This document shows positions 1 to 7,801 of a stretch of DNA of 60,089 bases, piece after piece. The translations under genes were made by a program, and so were the position numbers. Each line of letters opens with the position of its first letter. Positions within the stretch are counted from its first letter, which is position 1. Below the pieces are notes generated by a model. The model saw only the letters and a list, made by a program, of their open reading frames with translations, did not search any database and was not told the origin of the DNA. Source of the stretch: Candidatus Pacearchaeota archaeon (lineage in GTDB: Archaea; Nanobdellota; Nanobdellia; Pacearchaeales; GW2011-AR1); NCBI GenBank assembly GCA_016181895.1, contig JACOYL010000014.1, positions 1 to 60,089 of the forward strand, written 5' to 3'.

Positions 1-20
1 GTTGAGTATCCCAACTCAAC
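1..20. terminator. Short perfect hairpin at window edge
   Basis: Perfect inverted repeat GTTGAGT / ACTCAAC around a 6-nt loop. A second hairpin, ATCCGTC / GACGGAT, lies at 59-82. Both are upstream of the tbp promoter, so they may be 3' ends of whatever lies left of the window. No gene is seen in 1-140. Confidence 0.35.
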
Positions 21-147
21 TTCATAATCAAACTAGAAATAAAAATCAAACGCAATTCATCCGTCGGCTAAAGCGGACGGATTTCTTGCGAAGATTTAAC
101 CAATTTTATCTCGTTTAATAAGCCATAAAATTCATCATTTAAAAACC

Positions 148-155
148 TTTATAAA
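148..155 (+). promoter_or_regulatory. TATA box of tbp
   Basis: CTTTATAA-type box centred about 25 nt before the tbp ATG, with no Shine-Dalgarno site between. The same geometry recurs at mcm (about 1671), aIF2beta (6179), aIF1A (8492), the KH gene (9427), msrB (10620) and S8e (53672). It fits leaderless transcription, in which the start codon lies at or near the RNA 5' end. Confidence 0.7.
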
Positions 156-176
156 TGATTTTTATTTATAAAGCCC

Positions 177-731
177 ATGACTAAGTCTACAAGCACTTAC
201 AACATACAAAACATCGTCGCCACTGCTTCTCTTGAAAAGCCGGTTCCTCTTGTAAAACTGGCAAGAACCCAGCCGAATACAGAATACAATCCAAAAACTT
301 TTCCGGGGCTTGTCCTAAGAGTGAAAGAGCCGAAATCCGCGGTTTTGGTTTTCTCCTCGGGAAATCTTGTCTGCACAGGCACAAAATCAATCGCGCAGGT
401 AAAGCAGGTTATCGGCGTTGTCATAAAGCAATTGAGGAAAATAAATGTCAACGTCACGATAAAGCCGAAAATTACCGTTCAAAACATCGTCGCTTCGGGA
501 AACATAAATCTGAAATTAAATCTTAATTTCCTGGCTTTGGAAATGGAAAACACGGAATACGAGCCCGAGCAGTTTCCGGGATTGGTTTACAAGTTGAACG
601 AACCGAATGCAACTTTCCTCTTGTTCAGCAACGGAAAGCTTGTTTGCACCGGCACGAAGAACAAGCAGCAATTGGAAGATTCCATGGCGCAATTGTTGAA
701 AAACGTGAAATCCGCGTTGAAAAATTATTGA
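177..731 (+). CDS. tbp: TATA-box-binding protein TBP
   Basis: General transcription factor that binds TATA boxes and recruits TFB and RNA polymerase. The 184-residue protein has the expected two-fold repeat. Repeat 1 (about 8-95) carries NIVATASL, FPGLVLRV and SGNLVCTGTKS; repeat 2 (about 100-184) carries NIVASGNI, FPGLVYKL and NGKLVCTGTKN. The length is normal for an archaeal TBP. The start is set by the TATA box 25 nt upstream. It stands alone ahead of a minus-strand toxin-antitoxin pair. Identification is secure. Confidence 0.97.
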   Translation: MTKSTSTYNIQNIVATASLEKPVPLVKLARTQPNTEYNPKTFPGLVLRVKEPKSAVLVFSSGNLVCTGTKSIAQVKQVIGVVIKQLRKINVNVTIKPKITVQNIVASGNINLKLNLNFLALEMENTEYEPEQFPGLVYKLNEPNATFLLFSNGKLVCTGTKNKQQLEDSMAQLLKNVKSALKNY

Positions 732-754
732 ATATATTATTAACTTTCACCCAT

Positions 755-1174
755 TTAATAATTATTTAAAAATTTCAAGATTTCTTTTTTAAATTTTTCA
801 AAATCCTCCAGATTTTCGCTTATATTTTCAAATGCCTGTTTATCATCAAGTTTACCGTACCGATGAACAAGAATATTTCTAAAACCTTTCATAATAATTA
901 TTTTATTCGCCGTTTCTCCGCTAATTATTTTATTATCTTCTAAATTCTTGATTATGCTGTCTTCATCCGAGGGTATGCCAAGTTTTAAATCGGAATTTAT
1001 CATTGAACATATTTTAATAACATCCTCAATTGCAGATTCTATTAACTTGTAAATCCCGTGTTTACTTATTCCGCTTTGCAAAAAATCTTCAATGTTTGAA
1101 GGCAAATATTCTTCAATAATTTCCGAAAGTTTATGTTCTATGTCTTCTTTTCGTATTTTCTTATTTGAGTGCAT
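755..1174 (-). CDS. HEPN-domain toxin of HepT type
   Basis: 139-residue all-helical protein of the HEPN/HepT family, which are RNases paired with MNT nucleotidyltransferase antitoxins. The catalytic RX4HXY motif is present as R99-NILV-H104-R-Y106; in this family the tyrosine is the residue AMPylated by the antitoxin. It lies downstream of and overlaps the nucleotidyltransferase gene by 14 bp, so the two are co-translated. Codon use is AT-rich compared with tbp and mcm, as expected of a mobile module. The role in this cell is inferred from the family. Confidence 0.85.
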   Translation of the reverse strand: MHSNKKIRKEDIEHKLSEIIEEYLPSNIEDFLQSGISKHGIYKLIESAIEDVIKICSMINSDLKLGIPSDEDSIIKNLEDNKIISGETANKIIIMKGFRNILVHRYGKLDDKQAFENISENLEDFEKFKKEILKFLNNY

Positions 1175-1544
1175 TTTTTATATAACTTCTGTAAATTTCT
1201 TTAAAATCGTCAAACTCTTTTATTGTGGAAAAGGCGATTTCATAAAGCAACTCTTCATTTTTGCAAATTAGAATTTTTCCTTCTTCAAGTATTCTTTTTC
1301 TTATATAAACAGGCAATTGCTGAAATATCTTGACATCAAACTTGTCTGGAAGCAAGGAAGAATATTTAACTGCCTCTTTAAACATCTCTTTACCGGAATA
1401 TTTTTTGTCTAAAACAATGCAGATGTCAATATCCCTGTAATTTTCTCCCCTCGCATAAGAACCGAATAAAAGCACGGCTATGATTTTCTTGTCATTATTG
1501 ATTTTTTCAATAATCTGGGATTTTAACAAATTCCTGTGATTCAT
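1161..1544 (-). CDS. Minimal nucleotidyltransferase antitoxin, MntA type
   Basis: 127-residue MNT-fold protein. The polymerase-beta-like motif GSYARGENYRDID (about residues 28-40) supplies the GS and DxD catalytic elements. In HepT/MntA pairs this enzyme AMPylates the HEPN toxin and neutralises it. It is the first gene of a two-gene minus-strand operon, with a TATA-like box (TTTATATA) about 24 nt upstream of the ATG. The order here is antitoxin first. Other MNT proteins act outside toxin-antitoxin systems, but the overlapping HEPN gene makes that unlikely. Confidence 0.85.
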   Translation of the reverse strand: MNHRNLLKSQIIEKINNDKKIIAVLLFGSYARGENYRDIDICIVLDKKYSGKEMFKEAVKYSSLLPDKFDVKIFQQLPVYIRKRILEEGKILICKNEELLYEIAFSTIKEFDDFKEIYRSYIKNALK

Positions 1545-1698
1545 AAAGAAAATTACAATGCCAAATTTATATACCTTTCTTAAATTAATAATAAAGTTAG
1601 AACTCTTTTGATTTCACCCCTCCCAAATAATCATCTATTTCTCAACAATTCTTAAAATTCACAACAAACTATAAAAATACCTTGCTTATCCCATATCA

Positions 1699-3723
1699 AT
1701 GGTTGCGGGAGGGGGGAAACAAGGAAAAGAGGAAATCGTTCTTGAAACTAAGAACTTTTTCGATTCCTACAAGAAAGAAGTCGGCGATTCTTTAAGAAAA
1801 GGAAATAACGTGATTTACCTGGATTTCCTGAAACTTTCGGAATTTTCAAACAAGCTCTCCGACGAAATTCTTTCAAATCCCGAAGACACTTTAAGGCTTA
1901 TGGAACTCGCGATTGAGGAATCCGGTTTGGTTTCAAATGTAAGAATAAGGCTTTACAGTCTTTCGGAAAGCCAGCAGTTAAAAGTGAGAAACATACGTTC
2001 CAAGCATCTCAATGAATTGATTGTCATAGAAGGAATTATTCGACAGGCAAGCGATGTCCGTCCTCAAGTCGTGAACGCGAAATTCGAATGCCCTTCCTGC
2101 GGAACCGTGATTTCTGTTTTGCAAATGGAAAAAAAATTTCACGAGCCTTCAAGATGTTCCTGCGGTCGAAGAGGAGGATTCACATTGAAAAGCAAGGAAA
2201 TGGTTGACACCCAAAGGCTTGTCATTGAAGAGTCCACTGAATCTCTTTCCGGCGGCGAACAGCCGAAGAGAATAAATGTTTTTGTAAAAGAGGATTTGGT
2301 TGAACCGAGAATGGAGGAGAAAACAACCCCCGGAAGCAGGGTAAAGACAATAGGAATCTTGAAAGAAGTTCCCGTGCCATTAAGCACAGGCGGGCATTCA
2401 ACCAGATTTGAATTGGCGATTGAAGCCAATAATTTAATTCCATTGGAAGAAACTTTCGAGGAGCTTGACATAAACGAGGAAGACGAAAGGCAAATTTTGG
2501 AAATGTCAAAAAATCCCGAAATTTTTGAAAATCTTTCAAAAAGCATAATACCAAGCGTTTGGGGCTATGACGAAATAAAAAAATCACTTGTTCTTCAATT
2601 GTTTGGAGGAGTGAAAAAAATCCATACAGACGGGCAAAGATCCAGGGGAGATATTCACATTCTTCTTGTCGGAGATCCCGGGGTTGCAAAATCAGTCATC
2701 CTCGGTTTCATGGCTGAAATCTCGCCAAAGGGAAGATATGTCGTCGGTAAAAGCGCAAGCGGCGCGGGTTTGACAGCCACTGTTGTAAGGGATGAATATC
2801 TCAGAGGCTGGAGTTTGGAAGCGGGAGCCATGGTTCTTGCCAACAAAGGTTTGGTTTGCATTGACGAACTTGAAAAAATGGACTTCCAGGACAGGAGTTC
2901 CATGCACGAGGCGATGGAGCAGCAAACGATAACAATTTCAAAGGCAAATGTTCAGGCGACATTAAGAGCAGAGACATCTGTTCTCGCGGCGGCAAATCCG
3001 AAATTCGGAAGATTTGACCCTTATCAATCCGTGGCTCAGCAAATCGATTTGCCTCCGACTTTGATTAACAGGTTTGATGTCATCTTTACATTAAGGGACA
3101 TTCCGGACAAGGAAAAAGACAAGCAAATTGCATCTCATGTTTTGCATGAACACATAAAAGAGGGAAAAGACATGCTCATCCCGAGGGAATTGTTCAGAAA
3201 ATATGTCGCCTATGCAAAACAAAAAATTCATCCGAAATTAAGCAAGGAAGCCGTGGAGGAAATCCAAAATTTTTACGTTGATTTGAGAAATCGTCCAGTC
3301 TCCTCTGAATCGGCGTTGCGTCCGATTCCAATTTCGGCAAGGCAGTTGCAGGCATTGATAAGAATGTCAGAGGCGTCTGCAAAAGTCAGGCTGAGCGACG
3401 AAGTCTCAAAAGAAGACGCGAAAAAATCCATAGAGTTGATGAAATATTATCTCATGCAAGTCGGCTACGATTACGAATCAAACGTCTTCGACATCGACAA
3501 AATTTATACTGGAATGACGACTTCAAAAAGAAGCAAGGTTCTTGTCGTAAGAGAGGTGATTTTCAGGTTGAGGGAAAGGTTGGGAGATTTGATTCCGATA
3601 GAGGAAATAGAAAAAGAACTCGACGGAAAATTGGGAAAGGAGGAAATCGAGGATTCAATCAAGGAATTGATAAAAAACTCGGTCATCTACGAGCCGAGGC
3701 GTGGATATGTTCAGAAGATATAA
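1699..3723 (+). CDS. mcm: Replicative helicase MCM
   Basis: Archaeal minichromosome-maintenance helicase, the hexameric 3'-5' replicative helicase. The 674 residues give an N-terminal OB domain with a zinc site (CPSCG and CSCG, about 130-155), an AAA+ core with Walker A GDPGVAKS (about 325), Walker B CIDELEKM (about 388), sensor 1 AAANP and the arginine finger in LINRFDVIF, and a C-terminal winged helix. There is no intein. A TATA-like box lies about 26 nt upstream of the ATG. It is followed by a MazG-like gene and an RPA32-like gene on the same strand. Confidence 0.97.
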   Translation: MVAGGGKQGKEEIVLETKNFFDSYKKEVGDSLRKGNNVIYLDFLKLSEFSNKLSDEILSNPEDTLRLMELAIEESGLVSNVRIRLYSLSESQQLKVRNIRSKHLNELIVIEGIIRQASDVRPQVVNAKFECPSCGTVISVLQMEKKFHEPSRCSCGRRGGFTLKSKEMVDTQRLVIEESTESLSGGEQPKRINVFVKEDLVEPRMEEKTTPGSRVKTIGILKEVPVPLSTGGHSTRFELAIEANNLIPLEETFEELDINEEDERQILEMSKNPEIFENLSKSIIPSVWGYDEIKKSLVLQLFGGVKKIHTDGQRSRGDIHILLVGDPGVAKSVILGFMAEISPKGRYVVGKSASGAGLTATVVRDEYLRGWSLEAGAMVLANKGLVCIDELEKMDFQDRSSMHEAMEQQTITISKANVQATLRAETSVLAAANPKFGRFDPYQSVAQQIDLPPTLINRFDVIFTLRDIPDKEKDKQIASHVLHEHIKEGKDMLIPRELFRKYVAYAKQKIHPKLSKEAVEEIQNFYVDLRNRPVSSESALRPIPISARQLQALIRMSEASAKVRLSDEVSKEDAKKSIELMKYYLMQVGYDYESNVFDIDKIYTGMTTSKRSKVLVVREVIFRLRERLGDLIPIEEIEKELDGKLGKEEIEDSIKELIKNSVIYEPRRGYVQKI

Positions 3724-3724
3724 A

Positions 3725-4042
3725 ATGAAATCAATAGATTTAAAATTAATTCAAACTCTTCAAAATGAATTTGACAAACAGTATTTTGACAGAGATTATT
3801 CTCAATTTAATACTCCAGAATTGGAAAAATTAAGTCACATTAATTTACATCTTGAAAAAGCCCTAGGAAAAATAGCAATATATCTTGAAAAAAAACAGCA
3901 TGGCGAAGAATGTTCTGCAGAACAAATTATTAAAGAAGTGATTCCTGATTTGTTAATATATTCTACACAAATTGCAAATTTATTCAATGTGAATTTGGAT
4001 GAAGCTTATACTAAAAGATTGGAAGGTAATAAGAAAAAATAA
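3725..4042 (+). CDS. MazG-like pyrophosphohydrolase, probable
   Basis: About 105 residues. The C-terminal stretch EVIPDLLIYSTQIANLFNV, followed by LDEAYTKRLEGNKKK, resembles the helical end of MazG-like NTP pyrophosphohydrolases, which typically read DvLiYl..la..lgidleeay..Kl..N. The N-terminal catalytic EExxE helix is weak (HINLHLEKALGKIA), so activity is uncertain. I chose the ATG 2 nt after the mcm stop; an in-frame ATG at 3701 inside mcm is possible. Codon use is more AT-rich than in the flanking replication genes, so it may be an insertion in the mcm-RPA operon. Confidence 0.45.
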   Translation: MKSIDLKLIQTLQNEFDKQYFDRDYSQFNTPELEKLSHINLHLEKALGKIAIYLEKKQHGEECSAEQIIKEVIPDLLIYSTQIANLFNVNLDEAYTKRLEGNKKK

Positions 4043-4060
4043 TTAAACAATACAAATAAA

Positions 4061-4684
4061 ATGCCGGACGAACAATTCAAAAGAAACATTGCTTACAAGC
4101 TGAGGATTTCGGATTTGACAAACGGAAATCCGATTCTTGAAGGGGAAAGATTTTCCTTTCTTGATTTGAACGGAAAAAAAATAATCCGCGTGAATGTTAT
4201 AGGAAGTATAGTTGACAAATATTCCAGCGAGGGGGAAAAAAGATTTTTGTTTCTTACTTTGGACGACGGCTCCGGACAGGTAAAGTTGAAATCCTTCGGC
4301 GACGATTCAACTCGGTTTTCATGGATTTCGCAGGGGCAAATCGTCGCAGTGATAGGAGTCTTGAGATTTTTCAACAACGAGGTTTACATCTCTCCAGAAA
4401 TCGTGCGTGAGTTGGACTCAAAATATCTTCTCGTAAGAAGATTGGAACTTGAGAAAAACAAAAAGTCGGTTCCTGAAAAAAAAGAAGGGGTTCCATTTTC
4501 AGTCAAGGAAAAAATCATTGATTTGATAAAAAACGCGGAAATCAACGGGGGAATTGACTTGGAAAAATTGATTTTCGATCTTAATGGAAATCCTCCTGAA
4601 TTAATCAACTCGGAAATTCAAAAACTTCTCGAGGAAGGCGTTGTCTTTGAACCCCGCCCAGGAAGAATAAGGTGGTTGGGGTGA
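4061..4684 (+). CDS. RPA32-like single-stranded-DNA-binding protein
   Basis: 207 residues with the layout of RPA32: a single OB fold (about 35-125; RVNVIGSIVDKY, FLTLDDGSGQVKLKSFG, VIGVLRFFNNEVYI) and a C-terminal winged helix (about 145-207). The likely role is ssDNA binding at the fork, close to MCM. The last 13 residues (VFEPRPGRIRWLG) resemble the end of the MCM winged helix (VIYEPRRGYVQKI), which suggests a shared domain type. The stop overlaps the next gene's GTG by a GTGA junction. Confidence 0.75.
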   Translation: MPDEQFKRNIAYKLRISDLTNGNPILEGERFSFLDLNGKKIIRVNVIGSIVDKYSSEGEKRFLFLTLDDGSGQVKLKSFGDDSTRFSWISQGQIVAVIGVLRFFNNEVYISPEIVRELDSKYLLVRRLELEKNKKSVPEKKEGVPFSVKEKIIDLIKNAEINGGIDLEKLIFDLNGNPPELINSEIQKLLEEGVVFEPRPGRIRWLG

Positions 4685-4971
4685 AATCTCTAAAAGTTGA
4701 TACAGGAGACCAAGAAGAAGTTTATAGAAAAATTAATGAATTTTTTAAAGAGATAGTTAATAAATTAGAACCCAAACCACTAAAGAAACCGTCTGAATTA
4801 GAAATAAGAGTTAATGCATTGGGAAATCAAATAGATGGCATAATAACAGATGATTTTGTTCACAGGTTAATTTACAAACAAAGAGTAATTGCAATAGTTA
4901 CTGAAACGCGAGACGATTTAAATTACATTGTTTTTGATTTTTTTGATAATTCAGATAAAAATGGCTATTAA
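4681..4971 (+). CDS. Conserved-looking small protein, unknown
   Basis: 96-residue protein I do not recognise, read from the GTG that overlaps the stop of the RPA32-like gene (GTGA). An alternative GTG lies at 4672. It is acidic and lysine-rich, and the middle (IRVNALGNQIDGIITDDFVHRL) could be a small beta-rich fold. Overlap coupling suggests co-expression with the ssDNA-binding protein. Codon use is AT-rich. Confidence 0.5.
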   Translation: MKSLKVDTGDQEEVYRKINEFFKEIVNKLEPKPLKKPSELEIRVNALGNQIDGIITDDFVHRLIYKQRVIAIVTETRDDLNYIVFDFFDNSDKNGY

Positions 4972-4972
4972 T

Positions 4973-5536
4973 TTATTTCCCCCTGAACAATCTTTTCCAG
5001 AAACCTTTTTCTTTTTTGTTAAACCAATAAGCCGCGTAAATCAAGATAATCAATCCCGCGAGCGAAAGAACAAATTTCATCCAGTCGTCTGTAAATCTCC
5101 AATAAGTTCCTGTTCCGTAAACAATCATTCCAACTCCTCCGAGCATCAATCCCGCGGAAACAGATTCCAATACAGGAATCAATGCACCTGCAAGAACAAT
5201 CAAAATTCCCAAAGGCAATGCTGTAAGGAAAATTTTCTTGAAATAAACTTTCTCTGCATTTTCAAAATCTTTTTGGCACGGAGTATAATCATATTGGCAA
5301 TATCCTCCACTAACAGGAACTGCTTTTATTCCATCCCTTTCATCAGTCACTAATCGAGTGTTTTCAACCCAAACTCCTCCTTCGCTCTCGCAAACAGATT
5401 GATTAAACAAATTTTCAGGGCAATAGTCTCCGTATTCTGGAGCTTCGCCATAAAGAGTTGACAGTCCGTAAATTCCCACGAATATTGTAAGAATGAAAAT
5501 CGCAAATCCGAATATTATGTTTTTTATGTTGAGCAT
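4973..5536 (-). CDS. Four-helix membrane protein, unknown
   Basis: 187-residue integral membrane protein with a helix near the N-terminus (about 7-27) and three more after residue 105. Between the first and second helices is a cysteine-containing extracellular loop (YCPENLFNQSVCESEGG, later YCQYDYTPC). The chosen ATG is 25 nt from the TTTATAAA box at 5557-5568; an upstream ATG at 5551 would sit too close to it. I cannot assign a function. It converges with the gene before it, the two stops being almost adjacent. Confidence 0.6.
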   Translation of the reverse strand: MLNIKNIIFGFAIFILTIFVGIYGLSTLYGEAPEYGDYCPENLFNQSVCESEGGVWVENTRLVTDERDGIKAVPVSGGYCQYDYTPCQKDFENAEKVYFKKIFLTALPLGILIVLAGALIPVLESVSAGLMLGGVGMIVYGTGTYWRFTDDWMKFVLSLAGLIILIYAAYWFNKKEKGFWKRLFRGK

Positions 5537-5573
5537 TTTTGAAATATGCAAATAAGATTTATAAATTTTGTCA

Positions 5574-5600
5574 AGCGCTCGCCTTCGGCTCGCTTATTAA
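5574..5600 (+). repeat. REP-like GC-rich element, copy 1
   Basis: GCTCGCCTTCGGCTCGC followed by TTATTAAT. The core GCC-TTC-GGC is a short hairpin. Near-identical sequence occurs at 14517-14549, in inverted orientation at about 18000-18034, and partially at 32861 and 44835, always outside genes. Confidence 0.55.
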
Positions 5601-5746
5601 TATGAATGATAATGTAAAGTCTAATTTTATAATTTGATGAAAGTTGTTTGGAGTTAACTCTGTTCTTTTGGAGGCGGGTGGGAAACTTTGCGAGAGAAAT
5701 TTATTAATTCAAAACCAAGCGGGTTGCGAGTTGGTGGGAAAACTTG
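5601..5746 (+). repeat. GGGGTGGG-family intergenic repeat, copy at 5.6 kb
   Basis: Contains the family's signature pieces in order: an AATGTAAA start, a GTTGATGAAA-like centre, GTTAAC, TTTTGGAGGCGGGTGGG, AACTTTGCGAG and GGGTTGCGAGTTGGTGGG. It fills the gap between two minus-strand genes. Confidence 0.6.
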
Positions 5747-5747
5747 A

Positions 5748-6158
5748 TTATTCCTCGTATTCTTTCTTAATTATAAATTCGCCGAAATTTCCAAAACGTC
5801 CAAATTCTGCTTTCTCATATGCTTGAGCTAATCTAAGTGCTTCATCTAAATATTTTGGATCCTTTACATATATAAATCCTTCATAATGGGTTGTAATTTT
5901 TATTTTTCCGAAAGAAAATAAATGTCCTTTTATAAAAATTTCTCTACAAAAGTCAGGATAGGGCCCATCATTGGATAATCCATCAGGACCATAGCTTGTT
6001 GTTGAAGCCATAATCATTCTAGATCCTCCAACTATATTGCGAGTAATTCTAACAAATTCTTTTTGTTTTTTAATATCTTTTAGTCTTCCTTCTTTCCATT
6101 TTTCATCCGCTCTAATTTTACGAACTTCTTCCTCCGCCAATCCTTCAAGTTTTACCAT
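5748..6158 (-). CDS. Hypothetical protein
   Basis: About 136 residues, not recognised. The first third is a charged helix (EEEVRKIRADEKWKEGR) and the remainder looks beta-rich, with KIKITTHYEGFIYVKD near the C-terminus. Starts at 6161 or upstream at 6179 are possible; 6158 places the ATG 24-25 nt from the palindromic TATA box shared with aIF2beta. Low GC, like the other orphan genes here. Confidence 0.5.
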   Translation of the reverse strand: MVKLEGLAEEEVRKIRADEKWKEGRLKDIKKQKEFVRITRNIVGGSRMIMASTTSYGPDGLSNDGPYPDFCREIFIKGHLFSFGKIKITTHYEGFIYVKDPKYLDEALRLAQAYEKAEFGRFGNFGEFIIKKEYEE

Positions 6159-6178
6159 CATTAAATTCTCAAAATACA

Positions 6179-6186
6179 TTTATAAA
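6179..6186. promoter_or_regulatory. Shared palindromic TATA box, divergent pair 1
   Basis: TTTATAAA is its own reverse complement. Its centre is 25.5 nt from the aIF2beta start (6208) and 24.5 nt from the minus-strand start at 6158. A single TBP site could serve both leaderless genes. Confidence 0.6.
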
Positions 6187-6207
6187 CTCTTTCTTTGATT
6201 TCTTTTC

Positions 6208-6618
6208 ATGAGCGAATACGAAAAACTTCTCGATGAAGCATACAAAAAAGTAAAGCAAGTGGCTTCTTCCAGCGAGAGATTTGAAATCCCGAAAGTCGAG
6301 GGGCATTTCGAGGGGAAGAAAACAATAGTGAGTAATTTTTTCCATATTGCAGAACACATAAGAAGAAACCCGGAGCATTTTCAAAAATTCATTCTCAGGG
6401 AATTGGCTGCTTCAGGACAAAGAGAATCCGATAGGCTGGTTTTGAACAACAAAATCCCGAGCGAAAAAATAAATCAGAAGATAGAACAATACATGAAGGA
6501 ATTCGTGATTTGCAGGGAATGCGGAAAGCCCGACACTGAATTAATCAGGGAAGACAGGTTGACGTTCATAAAATGTTCGGCGTGCGGAGCGAGGCACAGC
6601 GTTAGGGGAAAGATTTAA
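6208..6618 (+). CDS. Translation initiation factor aIF2 subunit beta
   Basis: 136-residue aIF2beta, part of the aIF2 heterotrimer that delivers initiator Met-tRNA to the small ribosomal subunit. The N-terminal helix leads into the alpha/beta domain (IRRNPEHFQKFILRELAASG) and a C-terminal zinc ribbon: C-x2-C in VICRECGKPDTELI and C-x2-C in KCSACGARHSVRG. The length is normal. A TATA box lies 25 nt before the ATG. The gene end overlaps the minus-strand hypothetical at 6615 by 4 bp. Confidence 0.95.
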   Translation: MSEYEKLLDEAYKKVKQVASSSERFEIPKVEGHFEGKKTIVSNFFHIAEHIRRNPEHFQKFILRELAASGQRESDRLVLNNKIPSEKINQKIEQYMKEFVICRECGKPDTELIREDRLTFIKCSACGARHSVRGKI

Positions 6619-6971
6619 ATTCCCCTCAAATATTCTATGCAAAGTCTATCATATTTGCATCTTGAATCTATCGCGTCGTCGTTGTAATCAAATCGTCCAT
6701 TGACGAGCTTTTCAAAAATATCTTTGGACAATCTTATAACCCAAAATTGTTTTCCTCTGTAATCATAAGGAGAAATATTTTCAGGATATCTTCTTATATT
6801 TATTCCAGGCTCACAACTATGTCCAACGGAAATTTTTCTGTCAACAACGCTTATTCTTAAAACTCCATTGATGTTTGAAAAATCAAAATCAGAATATCCA
6901 TTTTCCCGAATAAATTTCACATCTCTTTCAAGAAGAGATATGTTTGGTCCATTGCTAAAAAATGCCCTCAT
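6615..6971 (-). CDS. Hypothetical protein
   Basis: 118 residues, unrecognised; no membrane segment or motif stands out. It begins 5 nt after the stop of the gene at 6977-7255, so the two form a small minus-strand operon. Its end overlaps aIF2beta tail to tail. AT-rich codon use matches the other orphan genes. Confidence 0.5.
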   Translation of the reverse strand: MRAFFSNGPNISLLERDVKFIRENGYSDFDFSNINGVLRISVVDRKISVGHSCEPGINIRRYPENISPYDYRGKQFWVIRLSKDIFEKLVNGRFDYNDDAIDSRCKYDRLCIEYLRGI

Positions 6972-6976
6972 AGAAT

Positions 6977-7255
6977 TTAATTCCTGTATCCTTCCATAAA
7001 TTCCTGATTTAATGTCTTGGTCAAAATCGCGGGAAAATTATCCTCTGTTATTTCCTGCAAATCTTTTATTGATTTTCTGGCTTCCTCCATTGAAGAACCC
7101 CGATATCTCACATCAAGGATTCCTTTTTCTAATCTTCCATATATCTTCATACTTTCAGAAATATTTTCTTTCGGATTAAAAGAAATAATTGCTCCATAAG
7201 TTCTCGTTCCTTCATTGTTTCTTCCAAATGCAAGAGCAATATAAATTTCTGCCAT
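6977..7255 (-). CDS. Hypothetical protein
   Basis: 92 residues (MAEIYIALAFGRN start). It resembles a small ribonuclease-H-like or reverse-transcriptase-like alpha/beta start (YIALAFGRN, TYGAIISF), but no catalytic residues can be identified. I chose the ATG at 7255 because the TTAAATAAAT box centres about 27 nt upstream; 7270 would be too close. The preceding ATCACGG resembles the upstream element seen in other orphan promoters. Confidence 0.5.
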   Translation of the reverse strand: MAEIYIALAFGRNNEGTRTYGAIISFNPKENISESMKIYGRLEKGILDVRYRGSSMEEARKSIKDLQEITEDNFPAILTKTLNQEFMEGYRN

Positions 7256-7368
7256 AAAAATACCAATCAATTCCCCTTAAATAAATTTCCGTGATTTTTG
7301 AACAAAACAAATCTTTAAAAACGAATTTTAACTTATATTAAATCTTAAATCCGAAAGGAGGTATCAAA

Positions 7369-7536
7369 ATGGCTTTAGAAGGAAGATGCATGAGGTGCAA
7401 AACCAACAGAGAAATGAAGAGCTTGAGATTGGAAAAGACAAAGAGGGGAACTTATTTGGCTCGTGGAATTTGCACAAAGTGCGGAACAAAAATGGCTAAG
7501 ATTTTGTCTGTAGAGCAGGCTCAGAAATACAAATAA
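7369..7536 (+). CDS. Small zinc-ribbon protein, DUF5679-like
   Basis: 55-residue protein: a CxxC knuckle (GRCMRCKTNRE, residues 5-15), a central RGTYLARG, and a second knuckle (ICTKCGTKMAKIL, 34-46). This pattern matches the small DUF5679-type zinc ribbons found in archaea and some bacteria; the function is unknown. A strong Shine-Dalgarno AAAGGAGG sits 7 nt before the ATG, unlike its leaderless neighbours, which suggests high expression or a 5' leader. The gene is short but convincing. Confidence 0.8.
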   Translation: MALEGRCMRCKTNREMKSLRLEKTKRGTYLARGICTKCGTKMAKILSVEQAQKYK

Positions 7537-7573
7537 TCTGAGAATTTAAAAAGTAAGATTAAATCAATCTTAC

Positions 7574-7801
7574 ATGTTTATAAAAATACACAAGTCTTAC
7601 AGGAATGTTGTCGCGGTTTGCGATTCCGAATTGATCGGGAAAAAATTCGAGGAGGAAAAATTCCAGCTTGATGTGAAGGAGAATTTTTTCAAGGGCGACA
7701 AAGTCTCTGAAAATGAAGCCATTTTGATAATGAAAAAAATGTTGGTTGAAGATGCGACATATCCTTTTTTATGCCTAAATTTAAAATTAAGGGTTTTGTG
7801 A
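7574..7801 (+). CDS. DUF424-family protein, C-terminally truncated
   Basis: Residues 1-62 match the start of the DUF424 (COG2412) family: MFIKIHKSYRNVVAVCDSEL, then KEEKFQLDV-type strands and KGDKVSENEAI. Family members run to about 95-100 residues and continue ATxNIVG...GVPHAQ. Here the frame departs after EDATY and ends after 11 unrelated residues. The next gene starts inside this altered tail. I infer a 3' deletion or replacement; the missing end is not found downstream. Confidence 0.7.
   Translation: MFIKIHKSYRNVVAVCDSELIGKKFEEEKFQLDVKENFFKGDKVSENEAILIMKKMLVEDATYPFLCLNLKLRVL

Noticed and set aside
2139-3686. Several minus-strand frames inside mcm
   Set aside because: Shadows of the MCM coding region; serine/phenylalanine-rich translations typical of antisense frames.
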